The translations under genes were made by a program, and so were the position numbers. Of a stretch of DNA of 64,000 nt, positions 17,259-25,817 are shown piece by piece (within the stretch, counting starts at the first letter, position 1; each line of letters starts with the position of its first letter). The stretch covers positions 1 through 64,000 of IMG/VR virus record IMGVR_UViG_3300046318_000520; one strand, 5' to 3'. The notes under the pieces were generated by a model. The model was not told the origin of the DNA. It saw nothing but the letters and a program-made list of their open reading frames with translations, and searched no databases. The stretch comes from a virus.

Positions 17259-18572
17259 ATGAATTTAATCAACGATGTATATGGCTCTTTGAGATGGAAA
17301 AAGTCTGACGATTACTGTGCTGCTAAGATAGGAATTTCTATTGGCAAATACCAGGATCTGAAAAAACAAGTCCTGGAAATTAAGAACCATTTGCACGATG
17401 AGCTAGAAGGCTCCATGATGGAGCTGGTCAATAAAAGAATGCTTGACCTGATTGATGACAACACCATTAAGTCTCAGTACATAGGTGACTTAGAAGATCA
17501 ATTAGTAGATGCTATTAACCAGCAGCGGGAAAAAGTGGTGGAGTTTAAAGAGAACCTGGAAGAAGGCACCGCTGAAATCAAAGGCATAGCCTTTGCAGAA
17601 CCCAAGAGCCCGGAGGAGATTATTCGTATTCTAAAGATAGACACCGAAAAATGGAAGCTCAGTTCATATTGGAACAAACAACATAAAGATTACTGGCTCA
17701 TATCAGCCATGATCACTCAGAACAAACTTGAAGCAAAGGACATGCTGGAAGAGACCCTTAAATCTTTCAAGCCTTTGTACGTTCCCGTAAAAGATAAGTA
17801 TATTAATGAAAAGTTTCAGTCTGCCACAGTAGGGGTGCTTAGTATACAGGACCTGCACTTTGGCAAGGAAGGAAACTTTTCTGTTATAGAAGATTTTAAA
17901 AATGCCGTTGTTAACCTAACCCTTAGAGCTTACCACTCACACCGGATGAGTAAAATCATCTACGTCTTTGGTGGGGATCTGCTAAACATGGATACATTCA
18001 TGGGGCAGACCACCAAAGGCACTCCGGTGGATAATGACCAGCGGGCACAGGACGCGTACAATGACGCCTTTGATGCCCTCTACTGGAGTGTCAATCACAT
18101 CTCACAGTTCTGTGATGAACTAGACGTGGTATACCTGCCGGGTAACCATGACCGCTTGAGTTCCTATCATCTTGCCCACGGACTCAGTAAATGTTTTAAG
18201 AGTCCCAGTATAACCTTTCATGTTGAGTATGCAGAGCGTAAGGTGCTCACATGGGGAGAGAACTTCTTTGCTTTTGAACACGGAGATGTAAGTAGTAAAA
18301 ACACTCCGCTGGTATACGCTACAGAATTTTCCACACAGTGGGGCCAGACAAAATACCGTACCTGTTACACTGGTCACTGGCACCGTAAGAAGACCATGGA
18401 ATATGTCACCGAAGACGAGCAGCATGGTTTTGCTATCAAACAACTTCCCTCTCTTTCCCGCTCAGATTACTGGCACTATCACAACAAGTTTGTAGGAGCC
18501 AAAAGACAAGCCGTTATGGAACTGCATGACCTTACAAAAGGTAAGGTTTGTGAGCTGACTCATAATGTCTAA
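17259..18572 (+). CDS. Calcineurin-like metallophosphoesterase with helical N-terminal extension
   Basis: 437 residues. All metallophosphoesterase metal motifs are present: DLHFG (Asp198, His200), GGDLLN (Asp240), GNHDR (Asn296, His297, Asp298) and GHWH (His373, His375). The first ~190 residues are a charged helical extension that is not part of the catalytic fold; its beginning (KSDDYCAAKIGISIGKYQDLKK) could be a small DNA-binding or protein-binding element. Members of this fold include SbcD/Mre11-type nucleases and phosphodiesterases; the substrate cannot be told from sequence. It heads the connector/tail block with its own promoter region, and no SbcC-like ATPase is adjacent. Confidence 0.85.
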   Translation: MNLINDVYGSLRWKKSDDYCAAKIGISIGKYQDLKKQVLEIKNHLHDELEGSMMELVNKRMLDLIDDNTIKSQYIGDLEDQLVDAINQQREKVVEFKENLEEGTAEIKGIAFAEPKSPEEIIRILKIDTEKWKLSSYWNKQHKDYWLISAMITQNKLEAKDMLEETLKSFKPLYVPVKDKYINEKFQSATVGVLSIQDLHFGKEGNFSVIEDFKNAVVNLTLRAYHSHRMSKIIYVFGGDLLNMDTFMGQTTKGTPVDNDQRAQDAYNDAFDALYWSVNHISQFCDELDVVYLPGNHDRLSSYHLAHGLSKCFKSPSITFHVEYAERKVLTWGENFFAFEHGDVSSKNTPLVYATEFSTQWGQTKYRTCYTGHWHRKKTMEYVTEDEQHGFAIKQLPSLSRSDYWHYHNKFVGAKRQAVMELHDLTKGKVCELTHNV

Positions 18573-18610
18573 ACCCTGGAAGTTTACCTAGGAAACCTGC
18601 CAGATTTTTT

Positions 18611-18631
18611 GTATATTATTAATGTAGAGAT
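18611..18631 (+). promoter_or_regulatory. Putative promoter immediately upstream of a GTG start
   Basis: TATATTATTAATGTAGAGA ends at the GTG start codon of the next gene, with TGTAGA at 18623-18628. It resembles the sites at 12362 and 35846. If it is a promoter, the mRNA would be nearly leaderless. Confidence 0.35.
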
Positions 18632-19219
18632 GTGGTAAAGAAATTCAATAAACCTGATCTTAATGCTCCCCGGTACAGACCCAAAAAACTGAATATCTGT
18701 AACCAGAACTTTTATGAAAAGTTCATACAGGATAACCCCAAGTATTCCGGCATAAGCGTTTCTCAGTTTAAAGATGTTATTAAAACTTTTAATGGTTTGA
18801 TTTGGCAGCAAGCTGTTGACTGCCGTGACGGAGTAGAACTTCCCGAACAGCTTGGTTATTTGTTCATAGGCACCTGCCAGCGCAGAAAGAAAATATCAGT
18901 AGACTATAAAAAAAGTGCTGATTGTGGTGTCAATGTCCAGAACCAAAACTGGGAAAGTGATAACTACATGGCCAAGATCTTCTACACCAACTTTGAAACC
19001 AGGTACAGGTTTAAGCACCATGACCTTTGGGGCTTTACAGCGGTAAGGGATTTTAAGAGAACAGTGGCAGCTACTTACCCCGTGCAATGGAAAATGTATG
19101 TAGTGGTGGACAGCTTTATGAAAATATCAAAACTGTTTAGACTCTATAAATATAAAGAATATAAGAAACAGGAAACAATAACTCTTCTTGAAACATATGA
19201 CGAGTTCAACTTAGATTAA
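18632..19219 (+). CDS. Putative virion/tail assembly protein of unknown family
   Basis: 195 residues. The start is GTG: the frame is closed by a TAA at 18620-18622 and the next in-frame Met is far inside the protein. The sequence is basic and aromatic (YKYKEYKK, RFKHHDLWGFTAV), with an N-terminal NAPRYRPKKLNICNQNFYEKF segment. It leads a set of genes joined by TAACATG or TAATG junctions to the connector and tail proteins, and a small protein at this place is usual before the ring proteins of crAss-like phages. I do not recognise a defined domain. Confidence 0.65.
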   Translation: MVKKFNKPDLNAPRYRPKKLNICNQNFYEKFIQDNPKYSGISVSQFKDVIKTFNGLIWQQAVDCRDGVELPEQLGYLFIGTCQRRKKISVDYKKSADCGVNVQNQNWESDNYMAKIFYTNFETRYRFKHHDLWGFTAVRDFKRTVAATYPVQWKMYVVVDSFMKISKLFRLYKYKEYKKQETITLLETYDEFNLD

Positions 19220-19220
19220 C

Positions 19221-19895
19221 ATGGCCAGACCTACTATTGGAAATATCATATCCCGTATCCGCAATCAGATCAAGGCCTCCAAGCAGGACTTCTTCCTGAC
19301 TGACAGGGTATTGTACAGCTTTATATTAAAGCATGCCCAGTGGCTGATGAAACGTGAGGACTCTAAAAGCAAGCTGCTGAGTTTTAACTCCGTTATCCAG
19401 ACATTGGAATTTGTTGAGTTGGTTGATGTTGACAAAGTGCTTGCCTGTTGCACCGGTATAAAGAGTGACATTCTTATTAAACGCACCAAGGAAAAGCTTC
19501 CCACATTTATGCAGGGATACTGGGGGCCGCTAATCAGAACCATTGCCTCTATAGACGGATCAGAAGAACTACAGCCTATTTTGCCCAGCACGTTTATAAA
19601 GATGGCCAATTCTAAAAACTTCAGGTTTAACAATACCCAGTACTACTGGTTCCTGGATGACTATATCTATTTTCCTAACCTGGACTGGGACGCCGTCAGA
19701 ATAGAAGGAATCTTCCAGGATGATATACAGTTATTTACCTGTAAGGAAGATGACTGCATTATACGTTCTGACCAGCCTTTGAATGTCCCTGATTATTTGT
19801 TTGGTGAACTGGAATCTGCTGTCATCAAAGACCTTGGTTCTATGGCTCAGTTTCCTACTGACCTACCTAATGACAAACAAAACGCACTTAGATAA
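19221..19895 (+). CDS. Putative head-tail connector/ring protein
   Basis: 224 residues. The layout matches the connector or adaptor proteins of podovirus-like phages: an N-terminal helix pair (ISRIRNQIKASKQDFFLTDR, then YSFILKHAQWLMKRE), a central beta domain (NNTQYYWFLDDYIYFPNLD, then VRIEGIFQDD) and a C-terminal helix (LFGELESAVIKDLGSMAQF). In crAss-like phages a gene of this size and order precedes the tail hub and encodes a ring between portal and tail; I infer the same here. The gene overlaps the next by one base (TAATG), indicating coupled synthesis. No enzymatic motif is visible. Confidence 0.65.
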   Translation: MARPTIGNIISRIRNQIKASKQDFFLTDRVLYSFILKHAQWLMKREDSKSKLLSFNSVIQTLEFVELVDVDKVLACCTGIKSDILIKRTKEKLPTFMQGYWGPLIRTIASIDGSEELQPILPSTFIKMANSKNFRFNNTQYYWFLDDYIYFPNLDWDAVRIEGIFQDDIQLFTCKEDDCIIRSDQPLNVPDYLFGELESAVIKDLGSMAQFPTDLPNDKQNALR

Positions 19896-20755
19896 TGAAG
19901 ACAGAGATTAAATACCGCACGTTTGATGAATTACTCAGTGAGGTGAGTGCTGACTTCTATATGTATAATAACGAAGGGATGATAGAACCCGGGGCTTTGA
20001 TTAAAATAGCTCAGCGGGTAAACTATGATCTTGGATTGCGTATACACGGAACTAAAGAAATACTACTTGATATTCAGAACCAGAAGATCAAACTTCCGGA
20101 TGATTTTTATGTACTAAACTTTTCTTACCTGTGTGGTCAGTATAAAGTTGTGGACAAAGCTCCAATGGGCAGGCACACAGAAAACGTCATACTGGATTCT
20201 GCGGCTTGTGGAACCTGCGGTAACCTTGATCCCCATTGCACCTGTGAGAAAACATATTCTGTAGAATGTCAGACCGGGGAAAAGATACATGTGCAAGTCG
20301 TAGAAAAAAGAATTAATGAGACTAGGGTGTATGATCACTTTGAAAAACTCATGATATCCGGAGTGAAGAACATGAGCCCGCATGACAAGAACCTGGCAGG
20401 CTATATCAAAAACGGATTTATATATACCAACCTGGAATCAGGAAAGGTGTTTATTAACTACCAGGGTGCCCTGGAAGATAACAACGGAAACCTCTTGGTG
20501 CTGGATCATCCACTCATCAATGAGTATTATGAATATGCCATCAAGCAGCGTATCCTGGAAAACCTTTTCATGAACGGTGAAGATGTTACCAACAAGATGC
20601 AGCTTATAGAACAGCGTCTACGCTCTGCCCGTAACAATGCCTTGAGTATAGTAAACACACCTGATTTTTCAGAGATGTACAAGGTATGGGAGATGAACAG
20701 AAAAGCCATGTATAATAAATACTATGACATGTTCAAAAGTTCTGAAGGCTGGTAA
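19895..20755 (+). CDS. Putative tail tubular/ring protein
   Basis: 286 residues. The N-terminus IKIAQRVNYDLGLRIHGTKE is followed by beta strands, a Cys-rich insertion (CGTCGNLDPHCTCEK, residues ~107-121) that may bind zinc, a central region GYIKNGFIYTNLESGKVFIN, and a C-terminal helical stretch ending MYNKYYDMFKS. Proteins with this order next to a connector are tail tubular or ring proteins in crAss-like phages; the assignment rests on context and overall layout. The CxxC...CxC insertion is unusual for a structural ring protein and is worth testing for metal. Confidence 0.65.
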   Translation: MKTEIKYRTFDELLSEVSADFYMYNNEGMIEPGALIKIAQRVNYDLGLRIHGTKEILLDIQNQKIKLPDDFYVLNFSYLCGQYKVVDKAPMGRHTENVILDSAACGTCGNLDPHCTCEKTYSVECQTGEKIHVQVVEKRINETRVYDHFEKLMISGVKNMSPHDKNLAGYIKNGFIYTNLESGKVFINYQGALEDNNGNLLVLDHPLINEYYEYAIKQRILENLFMNGEDVTNKMQLIEQRLRSARNNALSIVNTPDFSEMYKVWEMNRKAMYNKYYDMFKSSEGW

Positions 20756-20758
20756 ACT

Positions 20759-21118
20759 ATGAAACTATTTTCAACAGTAAAACTTTCTACTTACAGTTGC
20801 CAGTTTACAATCATGGTAACCGATGAACTAATTCAACAAGTTAATGCTGTTTATAAAAAACACAAACTTAATGCTGAGTTTGATATACCGGCAGAAGGTG
20901 TGATGGTTTCACCTACTATGAGTCACTACTATATAATCATAGACGAGGACTGTCTCTCTCACAATACAATAGCCCATGAAGCTTTTCACACAGTGAACAG
21001 GATTATGACAGACCGGGACATACATGATGAGGAATCAGGAGCGTGGTTATCCGGACATATTGCAAGTGTTATTTACAAGTTTTTAGACAAGAAGAAGTTA
21101 CAAATAAAACATGGCTGA
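20759..21118 (+). CDS. Small zincin-like metallopeptidase
   Basis: 119 residues. HEAFH at 73-77 provides the two His ligands and catalytic Glu74 of a gluzincin; a third acidic ligand is probably Glu91 or Glu92 in HDEESGAW. Hydrophobic segments flank it. This looks like a stand-alone minimal phage metallopeptidase. Its stop overlaps the start of the 1,568-residue tail gene by 8 bases, so it is made together with the tail proteins and might process a virion protein. The catalytic motif is seen; the substrate is inferred. Other HExxH motifs occur in the giant proteins downstream. Confidence 0.75.
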   Translation: MKLFSTVKLSTYSCQFTIMVTDELIQQVNAVYKKHKLNAEFDIPAEGVMVSPTMSHYYIIIDEDCLSHNTIAHEAFHTVNRIMTDRDIHDEESGAWLSGHIASVIYKFLDKKKLQIKHG

Positions 21119-24100
21119 GCAATCACAAAATCCAGGGACGGTGACCAACACCTTTACTAAGGGTATGGTCAAAGACTTAAATGAAACTTTCCAACCGGAA
21201 GGGATGTGGACTCATGCCCGCAATGCCGTAAATAATTCTCATGAAGGGCAGATGGGTGTAATTGGTAATGAACCTGCCAATCTTAAGTGCGTACAACTTC
21301 CCTATACATTAATAGGCGTTATTAGTTTGAGAGAAGGAGAGTGGGCTATTTTTACCACTGATGATATTAACTCTGAGATAGGAATTTTTAATGAACTTAA
21401 GTGCACTTATACCAAGGTTGTCAATGATGCATGTCTTTCTTTTAAAAAGTCCTACCTGATTACAGGTGTTTCCCGTAATAGGTTTGACTGTGAAACAGTG
21501 CTCTATTGGGATGACGGGCTTAACCCAAGCAGGTATATGGATGTTCATAAACCTCCATTCAAATATACAGATAAGATAGTAGACGGTTGTATTAACCGCA
21601 CCTATAGCACTCAGCTTGATTGTGAGAAAATCAGGCTGGCTCCGTTGCTCAGTCACCCGTGCCTGGAGCTTTCTAAAGGTAAAGGAGCCGGTACACTGGC
21701 TAATGGATCCTACCAGGTATGCATGGCCTACACTATTAATCAAAACCGTATATCTGATTATATTGGGCTTTCCAATATACAGTCTATATTCTCACATCAG
21801 AATCTTGGGGGTGCCCTGGAAATAAAAGTTCAGAGTGTAGATGTTGACTTTGACGAGTTTGAATTGATAATTATTTCTACTGTTAATGCACAGACCGTTG
21901 CTAAAAGACTGGGTTATTATAATACCATCCAGGGAACCATATACATTGACACCATTTCTCCGGAGCTTATAACCGTTCCGCTAAGCCTTGTTTCTTTAAG
22001 GACAGAGCCTGTAGAAAAAAGTGATGCCATGTACCAGGTAAATAACTACCTGCTAAGACTGGGTACTTATTCTAATTTTCAATTTAACTACCAGAAGCAG
22101 GCTAACAGTATCCGTACCAAATGGCAGGCTGTACAGTATCCTGCTAACTTTTATTACAAAGGCGGTAATAATGCATCCTATCTTAGGGATGAGCAATATT
22201 CCTTTTTTATTCGTTGGATATATAATACAGGCAGCCGTTCTGCAAGTTTTCATATTCCTGGACGTAGTTCTTTTCCTGATGAACTTACACCAGTTATAGG
22301 TGGAGATGCTTTTGAGACATCTGATCCGGAGTCTGCTGAACAGAAAAAACTTTGGCAGGTACAAAATACAGCAACCATTGATAGCCTTGCTTCCAAAGTT
22401 TTAAAAGACGGTGGCGTTGTAATAGCATCAGGTAAGATGGCTTATTGGGAAAGTACGGAACGTTATCCTGCAGACCGTCCTGATATATGGGGTGATCTGT
22501 GCGGTAAACCTATCCGTCATCATAAGTTTCCTGATGAAACCAAAGATGAAATTCTTAATCACTATAATACAGATGGTCAGAATATTGTTTTGATGGGTGT
22601 AAGTTTTGAAAACATCACACATCCTTTGGACAATACAGGCAAACCGATTACTTCTATTGTTGGTTATGAAATACTCAGAGGATCCAGGGAAGGTAACAAG
22701 TCTATCATAGCTAAAGGTCTCATGAACAACATGAGAGAGTATAACATTCCGGGAAACACAACTGTTGAAGGCCTCTATCAGAACTATCCTTATAACGATC
22801 TTAATGCTGATTACTATCTTACATCAGATCAGTCTATACTAGATGTCAAACTTAAAAACATAACGGATCCTGAAAATCCTGATTTTAATATTGATGACAC
22901 GGATGATGATGGTAATGTTGACGGAGAAACCAGAAAACAGGCTAAGGCCAGGCTGAAAGCACAAAGAAACAAACTTAAAGAAGGTGACAGTTCACCTGGT
23001 GATGTAAACCTTTCTTTTCCTTTATCCAAATACCGTAAAGATTATTTCTCATTTCATAGTCCTGATACCACATTTACACAACCCTTTCTTGGTATCAACG
23101 AGGTAAAAATTTACCAGGAAGTATACGGTGAATCTGTTGGTAAGTTTGTCACTCCATACAAGCATCCTAAGTTTAAGACCGTAACAAACTTTGCAGCTAT
23201 ATTTAGCAGTGTAATATCTACCATTGCTGCTATTGGAAACACTATAAGCATTCTTGCCCAGGATAGCAACATCACTTTACAAGGAACAGATAAGCTACCG
23301 TTTACCAAGAAGCTTACCTTGACTAAGGTGCCTAACCACAGTGTGGCAGCAAGTGCTTTTGGTACAGGAGTGACTGTACCTAATCCTGCTATTGTGGCAA
23401 TAAATACCGTGATAGGTGTTTACAATGGTGTTGCAGCAGTTGCCATGACCTTTATAGAATCTCAGGCAATAGGTGAACAGCTTATGAATATTATTTACGG
23501 TATGATTCCCAGGCGTCAGAATGCTTTGCAATATGACAGCTATGGATTTTATAATCAAAGCCGTATTAATAACCTGGACAACCGCAGATTTAAAATAGAT
23601 AACGCTTTATATGTAGGGCCTAATCAGCATTCTTTTGATACCAAGTATGTTATTAATAACTTATTTCGTTCAAACTTTGTTGCCTTAAAACTAGGTAGTG
23701 ATGTGACAGATCCTGTAAACCCGGACAATAGCCGTTTTAGAATCGGTGAAAAGGGCGGGGCCTTAAATACACCATACAAAAGTAAAATCTCAGGATACTA
23801 TGGTTCACTAAAAGTGAGTATACCATCCCAGTATGGTCAGCTGGAAAGCATAAAGCAGGTTCCTATTTCTGATTGCATTCATCCTGCAACTAATCCTGAC
23901 ACTAAATATTCAACAGAAATACTCTTTGGTGGTGACACTTATATTAACCGCTTTACAGAAAAGAACTCTTTCTTTTTCTTTAATTCCTGGCTGATGGGTG
24001 AACCGGATGAAGCAGAGACAGACTACAGGGATTATGTAAATGTAGCCTATCCTCGTTTCTGGATAGATTCCAACCGTCAGAGCTTTAAATTATTTACCAA

Positions 24101-25817
24101 CGCTTCTAACTTTCGTCACCTGGATGAACGTGAAAGCTCTGTGTTTTTTGTAAGCAAGGGATATTTTTATCTGTTTAACAGTGGTGTGCGTGACTTCTTT
24201 GTAGAGAGTGAGATCAACCTGGCCCAGCGTGACTGGGAAGAGGACATAAGTAAAAGACACTATGATCCAAATAACTTTGTTGATTATGAGAGCATGTTCC
24301 GCTCCGATATAATCCGCAGTGGAAACTATTATAAGTACGACTATTCACTGAGTGCATCCAGGCTTTTTAATAACTTTTCTTCATGGGGAACAATGCTTCC
24401 CAGGGATTATGATCCTAAGATTGCAGATACCTGTTATATATACAAGCCTAATAATGTTGTCTATTCTCTGCCCCAGGAACTGGAGCTTAAGAAAGATAAC
24501 TGGAGAATATTCTTAGCCAATAACTATAAAGACTTTGTAAGCCGTGTTACGTCCATTAAGTCTGTAAACAAAACAGGTGCTTTGTTTATGATGAAAAGCA
24601 AAAGTCCATTCCAGTTTATGGGTGTGGACCAGCTGCAGACTGATGCCGGTACAAAGATAACTATTGGGGACGGTGGGCTTTTTAATCAGCCGTTGCAAAG
24701 TATAGTGAATGCAGACGATAGTTTTGAGTATGCTTCATGTCAGAACAGATATGCTGTACTTGGAACAACCTATGGTGTGTTCTGGGTTAGCCAGAACCAG
24801 GGTAAGGTTTTTAACTATGCCGGCCAGATAAATGAAATCTCCAAGGACGGTATGAAATGGTGGTTTGCCAACTACCTGCCTAGTGAACTTTTAAAAGTGT
24901 ATCCTGACTATCCCTTGTATGATAATCCTGTAAAGGGTGTGGGTGTGCAGATGATCTATGATAACACAAATGAAATTATATACATATCAAAAAAGGATTA
25001 TAAACCTATCTTCAAAGATCTATTGTACGATGACGGAGGTTTCTACAAATACGTCAATGCAGTCAAAACCTATTTTGACTTTAACAGTGCAGCTTTTGAA
25101 AACGCTTCTTGGACTATAAGCTACGACCCTAAGATTAAAAGCTGGATATCTTTCCATGACTGGAAACCCACCTTTGTTATTCCCGGCAAGAATCACTTTA
25201 TGTCTGTTAATACGGACAGTATTTGGAAACACAATGAACGCTGTGATCTGTTCTGTAACTATTATGACAAGAGTTATCCCTTTGATATAGAGTTTGTATC
25301 AGCCACAGGTCAGTCAGTGAATTCAGTGAGAAACATTGAGTACTTGCTGGAGACATACAAATATCATAATAACTGCAGGGATAAGTTCCATGTGCTGGAT
25401 GCTAACTTTGATCAGGCACTCATCTACAACTCAGAGCAGATTTCAGGTATACTGGAGCTGGAGCTTAAGAGTAAAACCAATCCTGTAGCATTGCTTGCCT
25501 ATCCTCAGGTCAGGACACAGTCTATTGGAATTAATTTCTCTAAAGAGGAAAACAAATACCGGTTCAACCAGTTCTGGGATATTACTAAAAACAGGGGAGA
25601 GTTTGACGCATCTGTAAACATTCCGATGTTTAATACATCTGCCAATGGGTATGAGTACCAGATCAACCCACAGTATGTTAACTATAATAAAATCAGTCTT
25701 GAGCGTAAGAAGTTCCGCCATCATATAAACAAAGTCTTTTTGCGTAAGTATAGTTCAGGCAACCTAAAGTTTTTGTTTAAAATTTCTAACCAGAAGATCC
25801 TAACATCACCCAGATAA
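21111..25817 (+). CDS. Large tail protein (putative tail hub/muzzle or stabilisation protein)
   Basis: 1,568 residues. It begins NTFTKGMVKDLNETFQPEGM, a start typical of the largest tail protein of crAss-like phages, annotated there as tail stabilisation or muzzle protein. Beta-rich sequence with many aromatic residues dominates (for example YLRDEQYSFFIRWIYNTGS and FSFHSPDTTF). A low-complexity, charged stretch lies near residues 595-625 (DDTDDDGNVDGETRKQAKAR), probably exposed or a linker, and a hydrophobic patch with Ala/Ile repeats lies near 690-800. It is preceded by the connector, ring and peptidase genes and shares the TAATG junction with the next giant gene. Identity as the muzzle or hub component is inferred from size, start and order. 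Confidence 0.7.
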   Translation: MAEQSQNPGTVTNTFTKGMVKDLNETFQPEGMWTHARNAVNNSHEGQMGVIGNEPANLKCVQLPYTLIGVISLREGEWAIFTTDDINSEIGIFNELKCTYTKVVNDACLSFKKSYLITGVSRNRFDCETVLYWDDGLNPSRYMDVHKPPFKYTDKIVDGCINRTYSTQLDCEKIRLAPLLSHPCLELSKGKGAGTLANGSYQVCMAYTINQNRISDYIGLSNIQSIFSHQNLGGALEIKVQSVDVDFDEFELIIISTVNAQTVAKRLGYYNTIQGTIYIDTISPELITVPLSLVSLRTEPVEKSDAMYQVNNYLLRLGTYSNFQFNYQKQANSIRTKWQAVQYPANFYYKGGNNASYLRDEQYSFFIRWIYNTGSRSASFHIPGRSSFPDELTPVIGGDAFETSDPESAEQKKLWQVQNTATIDSLASKVLKDGGVVIASGKMAYWESTERYPADRPDIWGDLCGKPIRHHKFPDETKDEILNHYNTDGQNIVLMGVSFENITHPLDNTGKPITSIVGYEILRGSREGNKSIIAKGLMNNMREYNIPGNTTVEGLYQNYPYNDLNADYYLTSDQSILDVKLKNITDPENPDFNIDDTDDDGNVDGETRKQAKARLKAQRNKLKEGDSSPGDVNLSFPLSKYRKDYFSFHSPDTTFTQPFLGINEVKIYQEVYGESVGKFVTPYKHPKFKTVTNFAAIFSSVISTIAAIGNTISILAQDSNITLQGTDKLPFTKKLTLTKVPNHSVAASAFGTGVTVPNPAIVAINTVIGVYNGVAAVAMTFIESQAIGEQLMNIIYGMIPRRQNALQYDSYGFYNQSRINNLDNRRFKIDNALYVGPNQHSFDTKYVINNLFRSNFVALKLGSDVTDPVNPDNSRFRIGEKGGALNTPYKSKISGYYGSLKVSIPSQYGQLESIKQVPISDCIHPATNPDTKYSTEILFGGDTYINRFTEKNSFFFFNSWLMGEPDEAETDYRDYVNVAYPRFWIDSNRQSFKLFTNASNFRHLDERESSVFFVSKGYFYLFNSGVRDFFVESEINLAQRDWEEDISKRHYDPNNFVDYESMFRSDIIRSGNYYKYDYSLSASRLFNNFSSWGTMLPRDYDPKIADTCYIYKPNNVVYSLPQELELKKDNWRIFLANNYKDFVSRVTSIKSVNKTGALFMMKSKSPFQFMGVDQLQTDAGTKITIGDGGLFNQPLQSIVNADDSFEYASCQNRYAVLGTTYGVFWVSQNQGKVFNYAGQINEISKDGMKWWFANYLPSELLKVYPDYPLYDNPVKGVGVQMIYDNTNEIIYISKKDYKPIFKDLLYDDGGFYKYVNAVKTYFDFNSAAFENASWTISYDPKIKSWISFHDWKPTFVIPGKNHFMSVNTDSIWKHNERCDLFCNYYDKSYPFDIEFVSATGQSVNSVRNIEYLLETYKYHNNCRDKFHVLDANFDQALIYNSEQISGILELELKSKTNPVALLAYPQVRTQSIGINFSKEENKYRFNQFWDITKNRGEFDASVNIPMFNTSANGYEYQINPQYVNYNKISLERKKFRHHINKVFLRKYSSGNLKFLFKISNQKILTSPR

